64,000 nt of DNA from Cryptomeria japonica (lineage: Eukaryota; Streptophyta; Pinopsida; Cupressales; Cupressaceae). The translations under genes were made by a program, and so were the position numbers. This document shows, one piece after another, positions 24,086 through 35,972 of the stretch. The stretch covers positions 226,892,915 to 226,956,914 of the forward strand of contig NC_081410.1 of assembly GCF_030272615.1 (NCBI RefSeq), in the 5' to 3' direction. Position 1 is the stretch's first letter; every line of letters starts with the position of its first letter. The notes beneath the pieces were generated by a model. The model did no database searches, was not told the origin of the DNA, and saw nothing but the letters and a program-made list of their open reading frames with translations.

Positions 24086-24544
24086 AAGAATATGTGGCTT
24101 TGGCCCAGGGGGAGTAATTATCTTTTTTCCCTTGCCAAAGAAAGTGAGGTTGCAGTGATAGCTTGATAGAGAATGTGTAAATCTGGAAGTGTGTTGAGCT
24201 ATGACTCATAATGAAGGTTTGACAAGTCATCTCGTAAATCAAGGTACTGAATGACAACACATAAGCATTTAATGCAAGCTAGTGGATGAAAGGTTAAAAG
24301 GGGATTTTCAACTAACTTTTTATCTCACCTAGAATCAAAAAAGCATTGTCAATGTTAAAGGCAATCAAGGCAATTAGGATTTCCTGGTGAATCTATTTGA
24401 GTTGCAATCCGTTGAATCTGCTTCCATGGCTACTCTCGTAGTTGTTAACATCACGACTAAGCCTTGCTCAGTATTTGAGAAAACTCCTTAAAAGATGATG
24501 GAGACTGATGTGGCTATGCATTTTCCTGTATACCTGTTGGAGTT

Positions 24545-25093
24545 GTGTTGGCTGAAGATATCTGGGCATACATCCATGTGAAACTTGATGAATTTAGTCA
24601 CCATGGGAGACTGTTGAATCTATGGAGAGACGAGCTAATTGGAGACAACCTTGAGGTAAAAATTAAATTCAAAACCATTGTTGAAAAGAAATTGAATACC
24701 TGGCATGATTTTCCCAATTTCTGCTATGATGATAAATGGGTAAGAATAGAAATGAGTAGATTCCATGATGAGTTTGTATGGCTAGATCAAACCTATCATA
24801 TCACTAAGGAAGTAATGAGGGTTATTACTGGTTTGAGCGATTCTAGGGCCATTCTTGCTCTGAAATCAACAAAGAACAAGGATGTAGTAGGCCTAATAGG
24901 GGCAACCTATGATGGGCATTCCCTATCCATCACTTCTATTAAAAACAAGGCCATAAAGTATCTATCAATGATGATAGGAAACAAACTCTACTTTACCAAC
25001 CGAGACAATTCCATTTTTGCTATGACAGTAAACATGGCTTATGAGATATTTGAGTTAAACAAGGACTTTGATCTCTATGAGATTTTGAAATAG
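24545..25093 (+). pseudogene. 182-codon ORF of unknown function in decayed repeat
   Basis: An uninterrupted frame encodes a soluble, mixed-charge protein. Phrases such as YDDKWVRIEMSRFHDEF, LDQTYHITKEVMRVITGLSD and MTVNMAYEIF resemble N-terminal ORFs of plant repeat proteins with an 'ITGL' motif. That likeness is from memory and weak. I cannot name a family. Similar frames with stops continue to about 25500, so this is probably one piece of a larger decayed protein with the segments at 25550, 26195 and 26862. Confidence 0.45.
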
Positions 25094-25549
25094 CAATTCT
25101 TGGACAACTTTGTGCAGTGCAGTTAGAAGAAACACCCTTTCAAGTATGGAACCCTATCACTGTGTATTTTTGTTCTACTTTCTACAAGAAATTCCTAATC
25201 AAGGAAGAGTTCTTAGGTCACTAAACAGATTGATAGCTCATTGAATTGCAGAACTATTGAGGAGATTTCCTAAAAATGTGGCAAGGGAAGACACGTTCAC
25301 CTCCTATTTCTCTCTCTTTCAACTCAACATGTAGAGGAGAAAAAGGATTCTCAAGAAAATTATTGATAAATACGAAGAAGATATCACCTTTGTGTTTAGA
25401 ACTGACAAATGCTTCATGGAGGTCATTGTCCCAAAGAAATTTTGGATTCTGTCATTTAGTTATGCGGTTACTGGGGACATGATAGAAGGTACAACTCAAG
25501 TGTTGTTGAAGAGTCCTATGGATGACACACAAGAAAGGTTGGAACGACA

Positions 25550-27143
25550 ATGAAGAAGTCCTTGAAAATGAATATGGAACATACCATTAAAACCCATGAA
25601 AAGAATGTGAAGAAAGTCATTCGAGAATCAATGGAAAATGAAAATGTGACTAAAGAGGATATTACAGAGTTTAGGCAATTCAGAAGACTAGTTGGCTCAT
25701 TCAGAACCTCTACCAAAGAAAATAATCTGAAGGCACTTCCTCCATCTGGTTCCCTCAAAGAAAAGAAGAAGAAAGCTGCAAAAAAGAAAACCATAGAAAT
25801 TGAAACGGATAGCCTATTTGAGTCAATTGCACAAGGATAAATCCTGACATGAAATCCAATAGACCCCTTGATGCGGATAGCCTGTTTGAGTCAATTGCAC
25901 AAGGATAAATCCTGAAAGAGGTACAGGTGATCTCTACAATGAGGCTATTAATGAAGATAAATATAGTATAGTAAAAGATTTTATACTATATTGTGTTAAG
26001 TTAGATGCAGTTGCTGAAGATTTTAGAAAAGATATACCAGATGAATTGTGGAAAAAATTAATAGATAAGTTGCAAGAGAAGAAGAACAAGTCATTAAGGA
26101 TCATGCTTTTGATGTTTATGGTTCCACTCTTTTGGAAGAAAACAAAACCAGTCTTATAGAAGCCTATAAGACATAATTAAGGAGAAAGAAAGGTTTGGGA
26201 AGTCTCATGCTAGGAGAACAAGATGCAAAAGAAAAACTTAAGGAAGAAACCATTGAAAATTTAAAGACTATAGCCGAAAACCATGGAATGTTACCAACTG
26301 CTGATTTTGGCACCCTTACCAATTTGTCTGAGGATGTGTATATTGATCTAGGAATTGAAATACCTATCAAAAATTATGTAATGAGTGTACTTAAAAATTT
26401 TGTCGATCCTTAGGTAAACACCAATTTTGAAAAATATAAAGAAATAGAAAGCTTAGGTGATAGAGGTCAAGAAGGATAGGAGACATCAAAACAAGTAAGA
26501 AGTTAATCTAAACTAAAGGTAGTAACAGAGGAAAATATAGAGAATTAGGATACTATATATTAGGTGAGGAAGTGACTAAGGTTGTGATTGACATTGGTAC
26601 CAACTCTGGTACAATTGATGACTCCTTGAAGAGTCTACTCGCTTCACCTCTAAACTTCCAAAATTGATAGTTGAATTTGCTAAGGTTGATCTGGTATAGA
26701 AATTTTAGATTGGAGAAGCTCTTCTATCTTCTACCAAACAAGACTTTATAGGTGAGTCATAGAAGAAAGATAAAACTGTTGAAGAATTAAATACTGCACT
26801 TCATGTTGCTATACCTGAATGTGAATTAGATCTAGCTACCCCCAGTGTTAATAAATATAAAGTGTTAAATTCTCAAAAAAATCATTCAGAAAAATTGAAA
26901 GAAAAATATGAGAAAGAAAGAGAGGACAATACAAAGAGAAATTGTTGCTTGAACTTGAAAGTAAATGTGAGATTGTGCATCAACAACTCTCCAAAATTAT
27001 CTCTCATGGTCAATAATGTTTGTCAAATGGGAATGCACTCTTCTTATACAGTCTTCAGTGGCTGGACACCACAAAAAGTATTAAAGATAAAATCAACATT
27101 ATTGAAGACAAAATCCGGCAATCCTATGCTAATTACCAGTTAA
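25550..27143 (+). pseudogene. Lysine/glutamate-rich ORF fragments, probably the same decayed protein
   Basis: Short frames at 25550-25840 (96 codons, ending in a Lys-rich run), 26195-26413 and 26862-27143 share a highly charged, coiled-coil-like composition (repeated K/E with L/I). Stops and frameshifts separate them. They follow the 182-codon ORF in the same orientation, as expected for a long C-terminal coiled region. No catalytic motif is visible. Confidence 0.4.
25806..25914 (+). repeat. Duplicated 40-bp segment, period 68 bp
   Basis: The stretch CGGATAGCCTATTTGAGTCA and the following 20 bases recur 68 bp later with one substitution. The duplication falls at the end of the Lys-rich ORF and repeats its stop codon. 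Confidence 0.85.
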
Positions 27144-28729
27144 TTTAGGATCTATCCGGCTCCAGCAGATCGACTATAGAAGAGATGCATAAGAAATATT
27201 TTGAGTTGCAGCAATAAAGAGACAATATAATTCTTCCTTTAGGTCAATTAAAAGACATGCATATCTATTATGAACCATGCACTTTCCAAGGCACAACATT
27301 TCAAGTATTTTGAACCCAGTTCAATGCAAGAAGTAGAGTAGGTGCATGTGTCCTTGCAGATGCAGATTGAGTTTTTGACAGAAGCCATTTCACATTGGGA
27401 CAAGCTTAAATATTCACGGACAACACACGTTCAAAAGATAAAGCATTTCTCCAGTTAACCTTGTTTAAAACACTGTCACACTAAATATATCATCATCAAA
27501 AGCTCTTAACAAACTGACTTTCACACATTTGCAATAGAAAATATGCTTGCACATGATTCACATTCACTTCACATCAATTCACACACCATCCAATCAACTC
27601 ATACATCTACACTACTTAAATATAAGTTAGATAGTCAAAAACCTGGTTAACAGTTGACCATAGACAGTGTATATAATATTACATAAAATAGACCACCCAG
27701 ACCAAAAACACTCAATGCAGTCCACTCCAAGAGATGGAGGGGACCAAAATCCAACACAACACATCCTTCTAAGTCAAATCCAATGAGTCACACATAGTAA
27801 CACATCCCCCAAAGTTGGCACCAAACATAACGTGTAGATAAATAATAAAACTTAACAACCAATCAACCCCAAAAAAAATTCCAGTGCAAATTACTTAATG
27901 TGGATCTCCGCAAACATGTTGAGATCGATGAAATATTCTAACTCAACCTCCAATGCATATTTGAACCAAAAAGCATGATCCAAACAAGATAATCCAATTG
28001 AGTATGCTAAAAACATAATACAACTGAACATACCAAGCACAAACCAACATAGCTCACTTATGGAACGGAAAAGACCACAAGGGAATTCAACTAGAATAAT
28101 CTATGAAACAAATAAACATGTTGTCAAAACCACATCACTTGAATTTACATATTTGGAAGCCACCAAGCATATTCTAGACCATTCTGATAGACACTCTTAC
28201 TGTTAGAAAGAAACAACAACTAATTTCATCATTTGAGCAATCAGAGGACCTGTAAACTTGATAATACATCACTCATAGAACATTTATTATATCCAAATCC
28301 ACACATCACTCATAGAACATTTATTATATCCAAATCCACACATCACTCATAGAACATTTATCAGAGGACCTGTAAACTTGATAATACATCACTCATAGAA
28401 CATTTATTATATCCAAATCCACACACAGTAGCCTTAAAAATTGGGATGAATATAAAATATTCTTCCATTTGGACATTAAATACTCTTTCCTACATATTGA
28501 GCCTGCCAGAACTATAACTTTTCAAAGACGCTTCATACATATTCGCCAAGCATTATATAAACATATGGATGTATACACTAATGAACACCGATTCCTATTA
28601 TCAAAATCAACAACAACACAAACTCAACCAAAATACTAGATAAAGAAACTAACCTCTATATAAGATCATATCCAAACCAAACTCCATTTGGAACATCAAG
28701 TTTGACATCAATGACAACATAACTCAGAT
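27144..28729. other. Non-coding flank up to the gypsy insertion
   Basis: No gene is supported. The sequence is AT-rich with many short direct repeats. Its last bases continue, across the gypsy element, into the LINE relic at 50740, so part of it may be the unrecognisable 3' end of that LINE. Confidence 0.5.
28241..28427. repeat. Compound tandem repeat: 37-bp units within a 120-bp duplication
   Basis: The unit beginning CATCACTCATAGAACATTTA has starts at 28267, 28304 and 28341 (period 37). The larger block starting TCAGAGGACCTGTAAACTTG at 28241 recurs at 28361 (offset 120). Confidence 0.9.
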
Positions 28730-31700
28730 TGTAGTACCCCTCCTCGGTTGAACTTTATTAGACTCATATTTTTGTTTACTTTCAGTGGATACATTACCAT
28801 TATGTGTTATTCAGACTTATATGACATTATTTCATGCTTTATCTGGATAGGAGATGCATAATTTATTTACAGTATTTTAGTACTTGTGATTTGTGGTATT
28901 TTATGGATAAGTATTATGTACTAACACTTTACTTTATCTATGCAATGTGTAATTATATGTTGCGTGTCTGCGAGTGTATTGGATGCGAGGGGATGATTTT
29001 CCTTCACTCACTCTAGTGAGACAGGGAACGTCATGATTCTCCTTCATCGGTGTGCATGCCATGTTTTCTATATTTATATATATACATGTGTGGTTCGGTG
29101 ATGCAGGATATTGCAAGTACAAGTACAGGGTACGTACGGGGTATCGTCTCCACCTGGCTTCACAGGTCTGAGTGTGCCTTATATTTGTCTGATGGAAGTG
29201 GAGGAGGTAGTAATTGACCCTAATCATACCTCAGTTACACTCTGTGAGTGTTGTCAATTAGTCGTTCATTTTGTTTTGTTCAGCCATCGAGTTGGTTGGT
29301 CTAACTTTTTCAGAGTCTGTGTTTGGGTGTTCTCAGTTGTGTGCCCTAGTAGATGTGATTAAATTTTTTGAGTTCATGACGTCACGTTATAGTTAGCATA
29401 TTTAATTTATGAAGTATAAATGCTTTAGCGACGATGAATTTCATTAATTAAATAAAGTGCTTAAATCTAGTAGCAATTTGCATTAATTTAAAAATATAGT
29501 TTTATTTAAACTTTAGGGTTAAATAAATAAAATTAAATGTATTTATTGTACTCTAGATTTAAAAAATAAATAAATAAAAAAATTGGAAATAAATAAAATA
29601 AGTTAAATAACTTTCCTAAATATTGTTTTTAGAAAGTTATTTAATTGCGCATGAGAAAAGAATAAAAGAAAAGGGAAAGTGTTGTTTTTGGAAGAATGCA
29701 TTTTTACTTGCCTTTTTGGAAAATTAGAAAAAAAATGAAATGATTTTTAGCTTAAGGGAGGATGATTATTATTTGGGAAAAGGAGGTGGTTGTGTGTGAA
29801 AAAAATTGTTTTGAGATTTTTGGAATGCATGTTCTTGGAGAAGGCCAAGATTTTGGAGATTGTTTGGGAAGGAGGTTCTGATTTCAGGTTGGAAGCTTGT
29901 TGCAGGATATAAGCTCTCCAACAAATTTCTTCCTGGAAAGCTCTACAGGTTGGACAACCTCTTCTTGTTGTTTTAAGAAAATCCATTTATTTCTTCCCTT
30001 CTTCTGAATGTTGTTTGTTTTAAAAAATAAAATAGATGATTAAATGCGGGCAGTATTGTTGGAGTATTGGTTATGAAGTTATTGAATATTTCAGTCCATT
30101 TGGTTTTAAAAATAAAGTGCAACTCTAGACCATTCCTTTTCATTTCATGTTCTTGGCTAAAATCCATTCTAGTTATATTTTTGGTTTATGAAAAGAATTT
30201 ATTTCCTTGGTTATGGTAGATTAAATTTGTGAAGTTTGGGGAAAGTTATGCTGGCAAAATTTTGCCAAAATTCCCTCTGCATGAAAGTTTTCAAATTTGG
30301 GAGAAAAGTTGGGTTTGCCAGAATATTTAGTTTCCAGCTATTTTGGTTTTGTTTTCGAAAAAGATTGTCTGGATTTGAGTTTTCTCCTCTCTATATTGTC
30401 TCAGAAATTGAGCCAGAGATTTAAATTATCTCTATTATTTAATATAGTTGTTCATTAAATTTTATATATCTCTGTGTATTTAGTTGTTAATTTATTTAAT
30501 TTACCTTGAGTTCTAAATTTAATTGTAAATTAATTTTAATTGGGTTAATGTTTTGAAATGGTGTTTTATTAAAATCATTTGATTTTTTTTAATACTTTGG
30601 GGGAGGCGGAGCCTGCTACCCCATGGCAGCAGATGCTACCCCAAGGTAGCGACTGCTACCTACGGTAATAGTGCTACCGTATGCTACCACAAGGTAGCAC
30701 TCGCTACCATATGGTAGCAGGCTACCTTGCAGTTAGCCTATTGTCTCTTTTTTTTAATGTTTAATTTTTTTTTAGTTTTAAAAAAACAATATCAATATAT
30801 ATATATATATATATATATTGAAAAGTAGTTATTGAATATGTTATTGTGTAGTTTTTTAAATGTTAGTTATTGAAAGTTAAATCTCCATTTAGCATGTAGA
30901 TTTCTATTTATTGGAAAGTAAATCTTCATTTTGGTATGTAGATTTTTATTTAGAAAATTAATCTTCATTTTAGCATGTATATTTTAATTATGATATAATT
31001 ATATGGTTTATATTCGAAGAATATATACTCATGTGATTATATTATATTATTATATATATTTCTAATTTAGAATTTAATCTATGTTATGGAAACCATTAAA
31101 TTGAGATATTTGGTAATTATTCTTAAACGTATGACTAGGGGAAAATTATTTAATGTGGTAAAATTTAGCTTTTTGGACAAATGACAATATGGAATTTCCT
31201 TTATTATATAGTTGTATTTTCATATTCTCTTAAGTAACTTTAATTGCAAGTTATTTATGCCTTGGCTATTTAAAGAAAAGATTGCTTGTTTTAGAATCTC
31301 AGTGTAAATGTTAATTGTAGTCAAAGCTTTATTTCGTTGCAATTTTAGTTGTGTTGTCGTCTTGTCGTAAATGGATATGCCCCTTGGTCAGAAGTTGTTG
31401 AGTAAACCTGTCAATGTAAGCCATTGTGTATTTTATTCCATATGGTCAACCCTGATTTATTGATAGTGTGCCTTTCACCTGCTTTTGGTCAGGATTAGTT
31501 ATGGTTGTCAGTTTCACCATAGTATTCTCATAGAGAGAAACCTTTCCTGTTAGTGTCCTATGAGAGAGAGTGGCTTTCAAGCGGGGGTCACACCCAAAGA
31601 GGATGGCAAGATAACCCCTCAAAAGTTAGTTAAGAAGTGATAACCTAATAATTGATTAGGGGGTGGGTAGCTAAAATATTAAACTAAGATAATGTACCTC

Positions 31701-32655
31701 GCACATGGTTGAGTGCTTGTATAGGCTCGGGATGTGGTGAGAAGGCCTAGAATGGCAAACCTACCACCTTGTCTTTACGAAGGGATTGGTAGGGTCTGCA
31801 TGATGCTTAGATGGAGTCGAGGGTTCGGGAGAGGTTACTAGGATAACCCAAGATGGGGGTCGGGACCTATGGAGGCCTACCTAGGCTAACCACCTTAAGC
31901 CATGTGATGACACTCTCTCCTTAGAGTCACTAGTGTTTATGAGTTGAGTCACATGGATGCTTGCGGAGTCATGTAGTTCTATCGTACTTGTCTTATTTTG
32001 TTTGCTTGAGGGTCTTCTACTATCTCCTAGCACGGTGGGGTAGTTCCATTTCGGGATCACATGGTCGGGTGGTAGTGCCACTTCCCATCGGATATCCTTG
32101 ATTGTATCTTCAAGCGAGGAAAGGCTTCGCTAGTGTTTCTTGGTTCATGGTTCATGTACCAACTCATGTTCGTGATCATTGTTCAGTTGAGACCTTGCGG
32201 TCATTGTATCAAACATTTATGTAAGCTTGGCATTGTAACTTTTGTATTCCGTGGTATTTTTGGATGCCATGTATTTATGGATATTGTAGTATTATATCAA
32301 TGGAATGTATGTTAATTCAGTTGCTTTAATCTTTTGTATAAATGATCTATGGAAAAATAAATGCATTGGAATACCTTGATTCTTTCTTTATGGAAATTAG
32401 ATGTATGAGTATGTTTTTAATTTAAGCATTTAATTTTCCTAATTAGATGAACAATTGGATTAACCATGGTGTTAATATAATCTGCGAATTAATCTTTGTT
32501 GGTAACCCTTAGGAAATCATGTGTTAGACTTTTGTTGTGTTATTAAACGTGCAATTGTTATAATTAAAGCACTTATCTTTTAAAAAAATAAATATTTCAT
32601 CCTTGAGTTTCCTAGTTGTGTTGTTTTCCTTTAGGGTTTCTAGTGGGGCACTACA
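28730..32655 (+). repeat. 5' LTR of the chromovirus (3926 bp)
   Basis: It is near-identical to the 3' LTR (37511-41054 plus 50324-50739) with scattered substitutions and small indels. It starts TGTAGTACCCCTCCTC and ends GTGGGGCACTACA. The short ORFs predicted inside it also occur in the 3' LTR and have no domain content. Confidence 0.95.
30600..30745 (+). repeat. Palindromic GCTACC/GGTAGC minisatellite in the 5' LTR
   Basis: Hyphenated palindromes of the type GCTACCATATGGTAGC and GCTACCCCAAGGTAGC recur about every 16-30 bp, separated by short GACT/CAGAT/ACTC spacers. An AT run follows at 30795-30818. Confidence 0.9.
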
Positions 32656-32657
32656 TT

Positions 32658-32670
32658 TGGTATCAGAGCC
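32658..32670 (+). other. Primer binding site (initiator-Met tRNA type)
   Basis: TGGTATCAGAGCC begins two bases after the 5' LTR. It is the standard plant initiator-methionine tRNA complement used for minus-strand priming. Confidence 0.95.
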
Positions 32671-32800
32671 AAGTTTCAACACTGGGTGTGTAGTGAGCCC
32701 ATTCAGCTTGACCTTTTTTGGCTTAGGTCTTAATGGTTGTGTTTCCCTTGTTTTATCCTTGCCGTAGATCTGAAAGTTTTCTCTTTTGTAGTGCTAGGTC

Positions 32801-34100
32801 ATGGTTAGGAAAGCTAGGGGAGGTGGTCATACGAGTGGTCACAGTAGAGGCAGAGGTGGAGGACGGAGCCGTGGTTCTAATCATCATAGTCCTTCACCAC
32901 CACCCACTCATGTGAGTGTTGAGTCGGAACAGTCTGTTCATCAGGATTCGCATCATGTAGGAGAGCAAGTTCCCGAAAGGGAAGAGCTGACACAGATGTT
33001 TCAGGATGTTATTGGCCAGGTTAGGCCCCGGGCCTGAGGTTGATCAACCTATTCATGCTCAAGTTGAGGAGTCGCATCAGCAGGTTCCAGAGGAGAGAGA
33101 GAGAGATCACCCAGGAGGAGGGAGATCTAGCAGATCGAGATCCAGCTTCCTTGGGTCACATAAAGGACTTGATGAGGTCCAACCCTCCCTTCTTTGATGG
33201 TAAGGGTACCGGTCCTGAGGTAGAGACCTAGCTTATCAGTCTGGATCGGTGTTTTGCTATGTTCCCATATAGTAGCAACACCAAGGCGAGATGTGCTATT
33301 ATGTTTCTCGGTAGTTTTGCTTCGATTTGGTGGAGGTTAGAGGAGGAGAAGATCGATGTGTGCATTAACACAATATCATGGGAGATATTTCTGAAGAGAT
33401 TCTAGGCACGATTTCTCTCACCCAATGGAGGCAGAATCGGGCTGATGAGTTCTACGCTTTGCATCAGTATGGTTTGTCAATGGATCAATTTGAGCACAGG
33501 TTCTATGAGCTTAAATAATATGTCAGAATTGGTAACAATGAGGCTATGCTTGTCCAACATTTCTTGAGGGGTTTGAATGACTGCATCAGCGAAGGAGTGA
33601 GGGTGTTTGAGCCAGCTTCAGTTGAGATAGTCATGGTGAAAGCCAGATTGGTTGAGCAGAACCTTAGCCATGCACTTGGTGGTCAGTCTGGTGTGCAGAT
33701 AGGGAGTGCACCTTTTAGTGGGAACAAAGCTCATGGGAATCAGTCCTAGTCAGCTACACCATTTAGGACTCCTTAGGCACCCACTAAGGGTGGACAACAG
33801 CAGCAACAACAACCATCAAGACCAAAACAATTCCAGGGCCAGCAAGGTGGCAAATCTCAATATAGGAAGAACAGGAACTGGCAGAGGAGCAGACAGGGCC
33901 CTTCAAGGCAGTCCTTGCAGAGTGCATCTCACGCCCCTAGCCGAGGAAGTTTCTAGCAGTCTAGTGGGTCGTCATGTAGTAGAGGACCAAGTAGGGGAGC
34001 TTGCTTCTCTTGTGGGCAGTTTGGTCACATAGCCGTGCAGTGCCCTCAACATTCCCACCATACAGGTAGTCAGAGGCCAGCAGCATCAGAGCCTACAGTG
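32801..34100 (+). pseudogene. gag: Chromovirus gag, frameshifted
   Basis: The first ATG after the primer site (32801) opens a Gly/Arg/His-rich N-terminus (MVRKARGGGHTSG). The frame then shifts near 33030, continues with a gag-type segment including NPPFFDGKGTGPEVE, and shifts again before 33546, where MLVQHFLRGLNDCI and FEPASVEIVMVKARLVEQ follow. A Gln-rich linker leads to a CCHC knuckle, CFSCGQFGHIAVQCP (34002-34046). Stops at 33747, 33774 and about 33954 are TAG at positions where Gln fits. Confidence 0.85.
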
Positions 34101-34736
34101 GGAGATGTAGGTAGATCCCATAGAGTGTTTGCAGTGGTGGATGATCGCCAGGTTGATCATCAGGGTACAGTTATTGAGGCAGTAAGTGTGTTGTGTGGAA
34201 TTCCTATCTCTATACTTTTTTATTCCGGTGCTTCAGATTCTTTCATTTCTTCATCCATTGTGGAGTGGTATGGACTCGTGTCTACTAAGTAGGTGGATAG
34301 GTGGCAAGTAGAGTTGGCTACGGGTGTGTGTGTTTCTGTAGATGCCTTTATTCCTAGTTGTGAGTTGAACCTAGGAGTCGTAGTTACTTCAGTTGACCTT
34401 CGGGTCATTCCTTTGGGTTCTTATGGAGTTGTGTTGGGGATGGATTGGCTTTCATCTCATAGTGCTCATGTGGACTGTCGAAAGAAGATAGTGGAGTGTT
34501 TAGATGACCTTGGCAGGGAAGTGGAGATTGTTGGAGTTCAGAGACTGATATCCCTACGTATGATTTCCGCTATGCAACTTAAGTGGTGCAAGCATAGAGG
34601 GTGTCATCTTTTTGCAGTTACTCTTGAGGATGTGGATGAAAAAGAGAGTCGAGAAATAACTCTTGATGGTCACCCTATTCTTCGAGAATATGCTGATGTG
34701 TTTCCGTTGGATATTCCTAGTATGCCTCCAAAGTGA
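34101..34736 (+). pseudogene. Chromovirus protease with catalytic Asp lost
   Basis: The frame after the knuckle gives an aspartic protease. The active site reads LFYSGASDSFIS, where Tyr (codon 34221-34223, TAT) stands in place of the catalytic Asp of the DSGAS motif, a one-base change from GAT. The flap and C-terminal motifs VILGMDWL-like (VVLGMDWLSSHSA) are present, then DGHPILREYADVFP leads into RT. A TAG at 34290 and a TGA at 34734 interrupt it. Confidence 0.85.
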
Positions 34737-35972
34737 GACATAGATTTTCGCATTGACTTAGCTCCTGGTGCAGAACTTATTTCGAGAGCTCCATATCAGA
34801 TGACTACTCAGGAGTTGAGTGAGTTGAAGTTGCAGATAGAAGAATTGTTGGCCAAGGGATTCATTCGTCCTAGTGTTTCCCCTTGGGGTGTGCCTGTTAT
34901 CTTTGTTAAGAAGAAGGATGGTTCTCTTCAGTTATGAATTGATTACCAATAGCTGAGTAAGGTAACCATCCAGAATCGATATCCATTGCCTTGTATAGAT
35001 GATCTTTTCGATTAGGTAAAGGAAGCCAAGGTGTTCTCTAAGATTGATCTGAAATCTAGGTATCATCAGTTGTGCATTCAGGATGGAGACATTCATAAGA
35101 TGATGTTTCGTACTTGTTATGGTCACTATGAGTTCATAGTGGTGCCATTTGGGTTGACAAACGTGCCTTCAATTTTCATGTGCCTCATGAATGGGGTTTT
35201 TCGCACATACCTTGATCATTTTGTCCTTGTGTTCTTGGATGACATACTGATTTATTCTAGATCTATGGAAGATCATGAGGGTCACTTGCATCAGGTGTTA
35301 CAATGCTTGATAGAGAAACATCTTTATGCCAACTTGGCGAAGTGTGACTTCTTCCAGTCATAGGTGAACTATCTTGGTCATGTGGTTTCGGGACAAGGTG
35401 TATCCGTGGATCCTTCAAAGATCCAAGCCATTGTTGATTGGCCAACACCGACCAACATTTCAAAAGTTCAGAGATTTATGGGTTTGGCTGGATATTACTG
35501 TAGCTTTGTTCAGGGCTTTTCTCGAATAGGACACCTAATTTCTTCTCTTCAGAGGAAAGGGAAGAAGTTTGTTTGGTCAGAGCAGTGTGAGTCAGCTTTT
35601 CGTACCTTGAAGGAACTCCTTGTTAGTGCTTCGATTTTGGCAGTTCCTGATCCATCTAGAGATTTTATAGTATGCATAGATGCCTCTTTAGAAGGTATAG
35701 GTGCAGTGCTTATGCAGGATGGATGTGTGGTTGCCTATGAGTCTCGCAAACTCAAGAACCACGAGTTGAACTATCCAGTTCATGATTTGGAGTTGGCAGT
35801 TGTAGTGCATGCTTTTGTTAGATGGCAACATTTTCTATTAGGGTGTCGGTTTGAGTTGCATAGTGATCACCGCAGTTTGCAGTATATTTTCACACAACCG
35901 AACTTGAATGCTCGACAGCGGAGATGGATGGAATTCCTCTGCGAGTATGATTTTGAGGTTCGTTATATTTAG
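34737..35972 (+). pseudogene. pol: Chromovirus reverse transcriptase and RNase H, with nonsense codons
   Basis: One frame carries RT motifs [38 protein letters not shown], the catalytic FLDD in [12 protein letters not shown] (about 35230) and [17 protein letters not shown]. RNase H follows, with [36 protein letters not shown] and [12 protein letters not shown]. The breaks are point nonsense codons (34935, 34950, 35013, 35361, 35970), each one transition from Gln or Arg. Confidence 0.93.

Noticed and set aside
28934-29362. ORFs within the gypsy LTRs (also at 37719-38135 and 14642-14939)
   Set aside because: They fall in the conserved LTR block and recur because the LTR recurs. Conservation follows DNA motifs, not codons.
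32658-32670. tRNA-Met gene fragment
   Set aside because: Only the 3'-end complement is present, placed exactly after an LTR, so it is a primer binding site.
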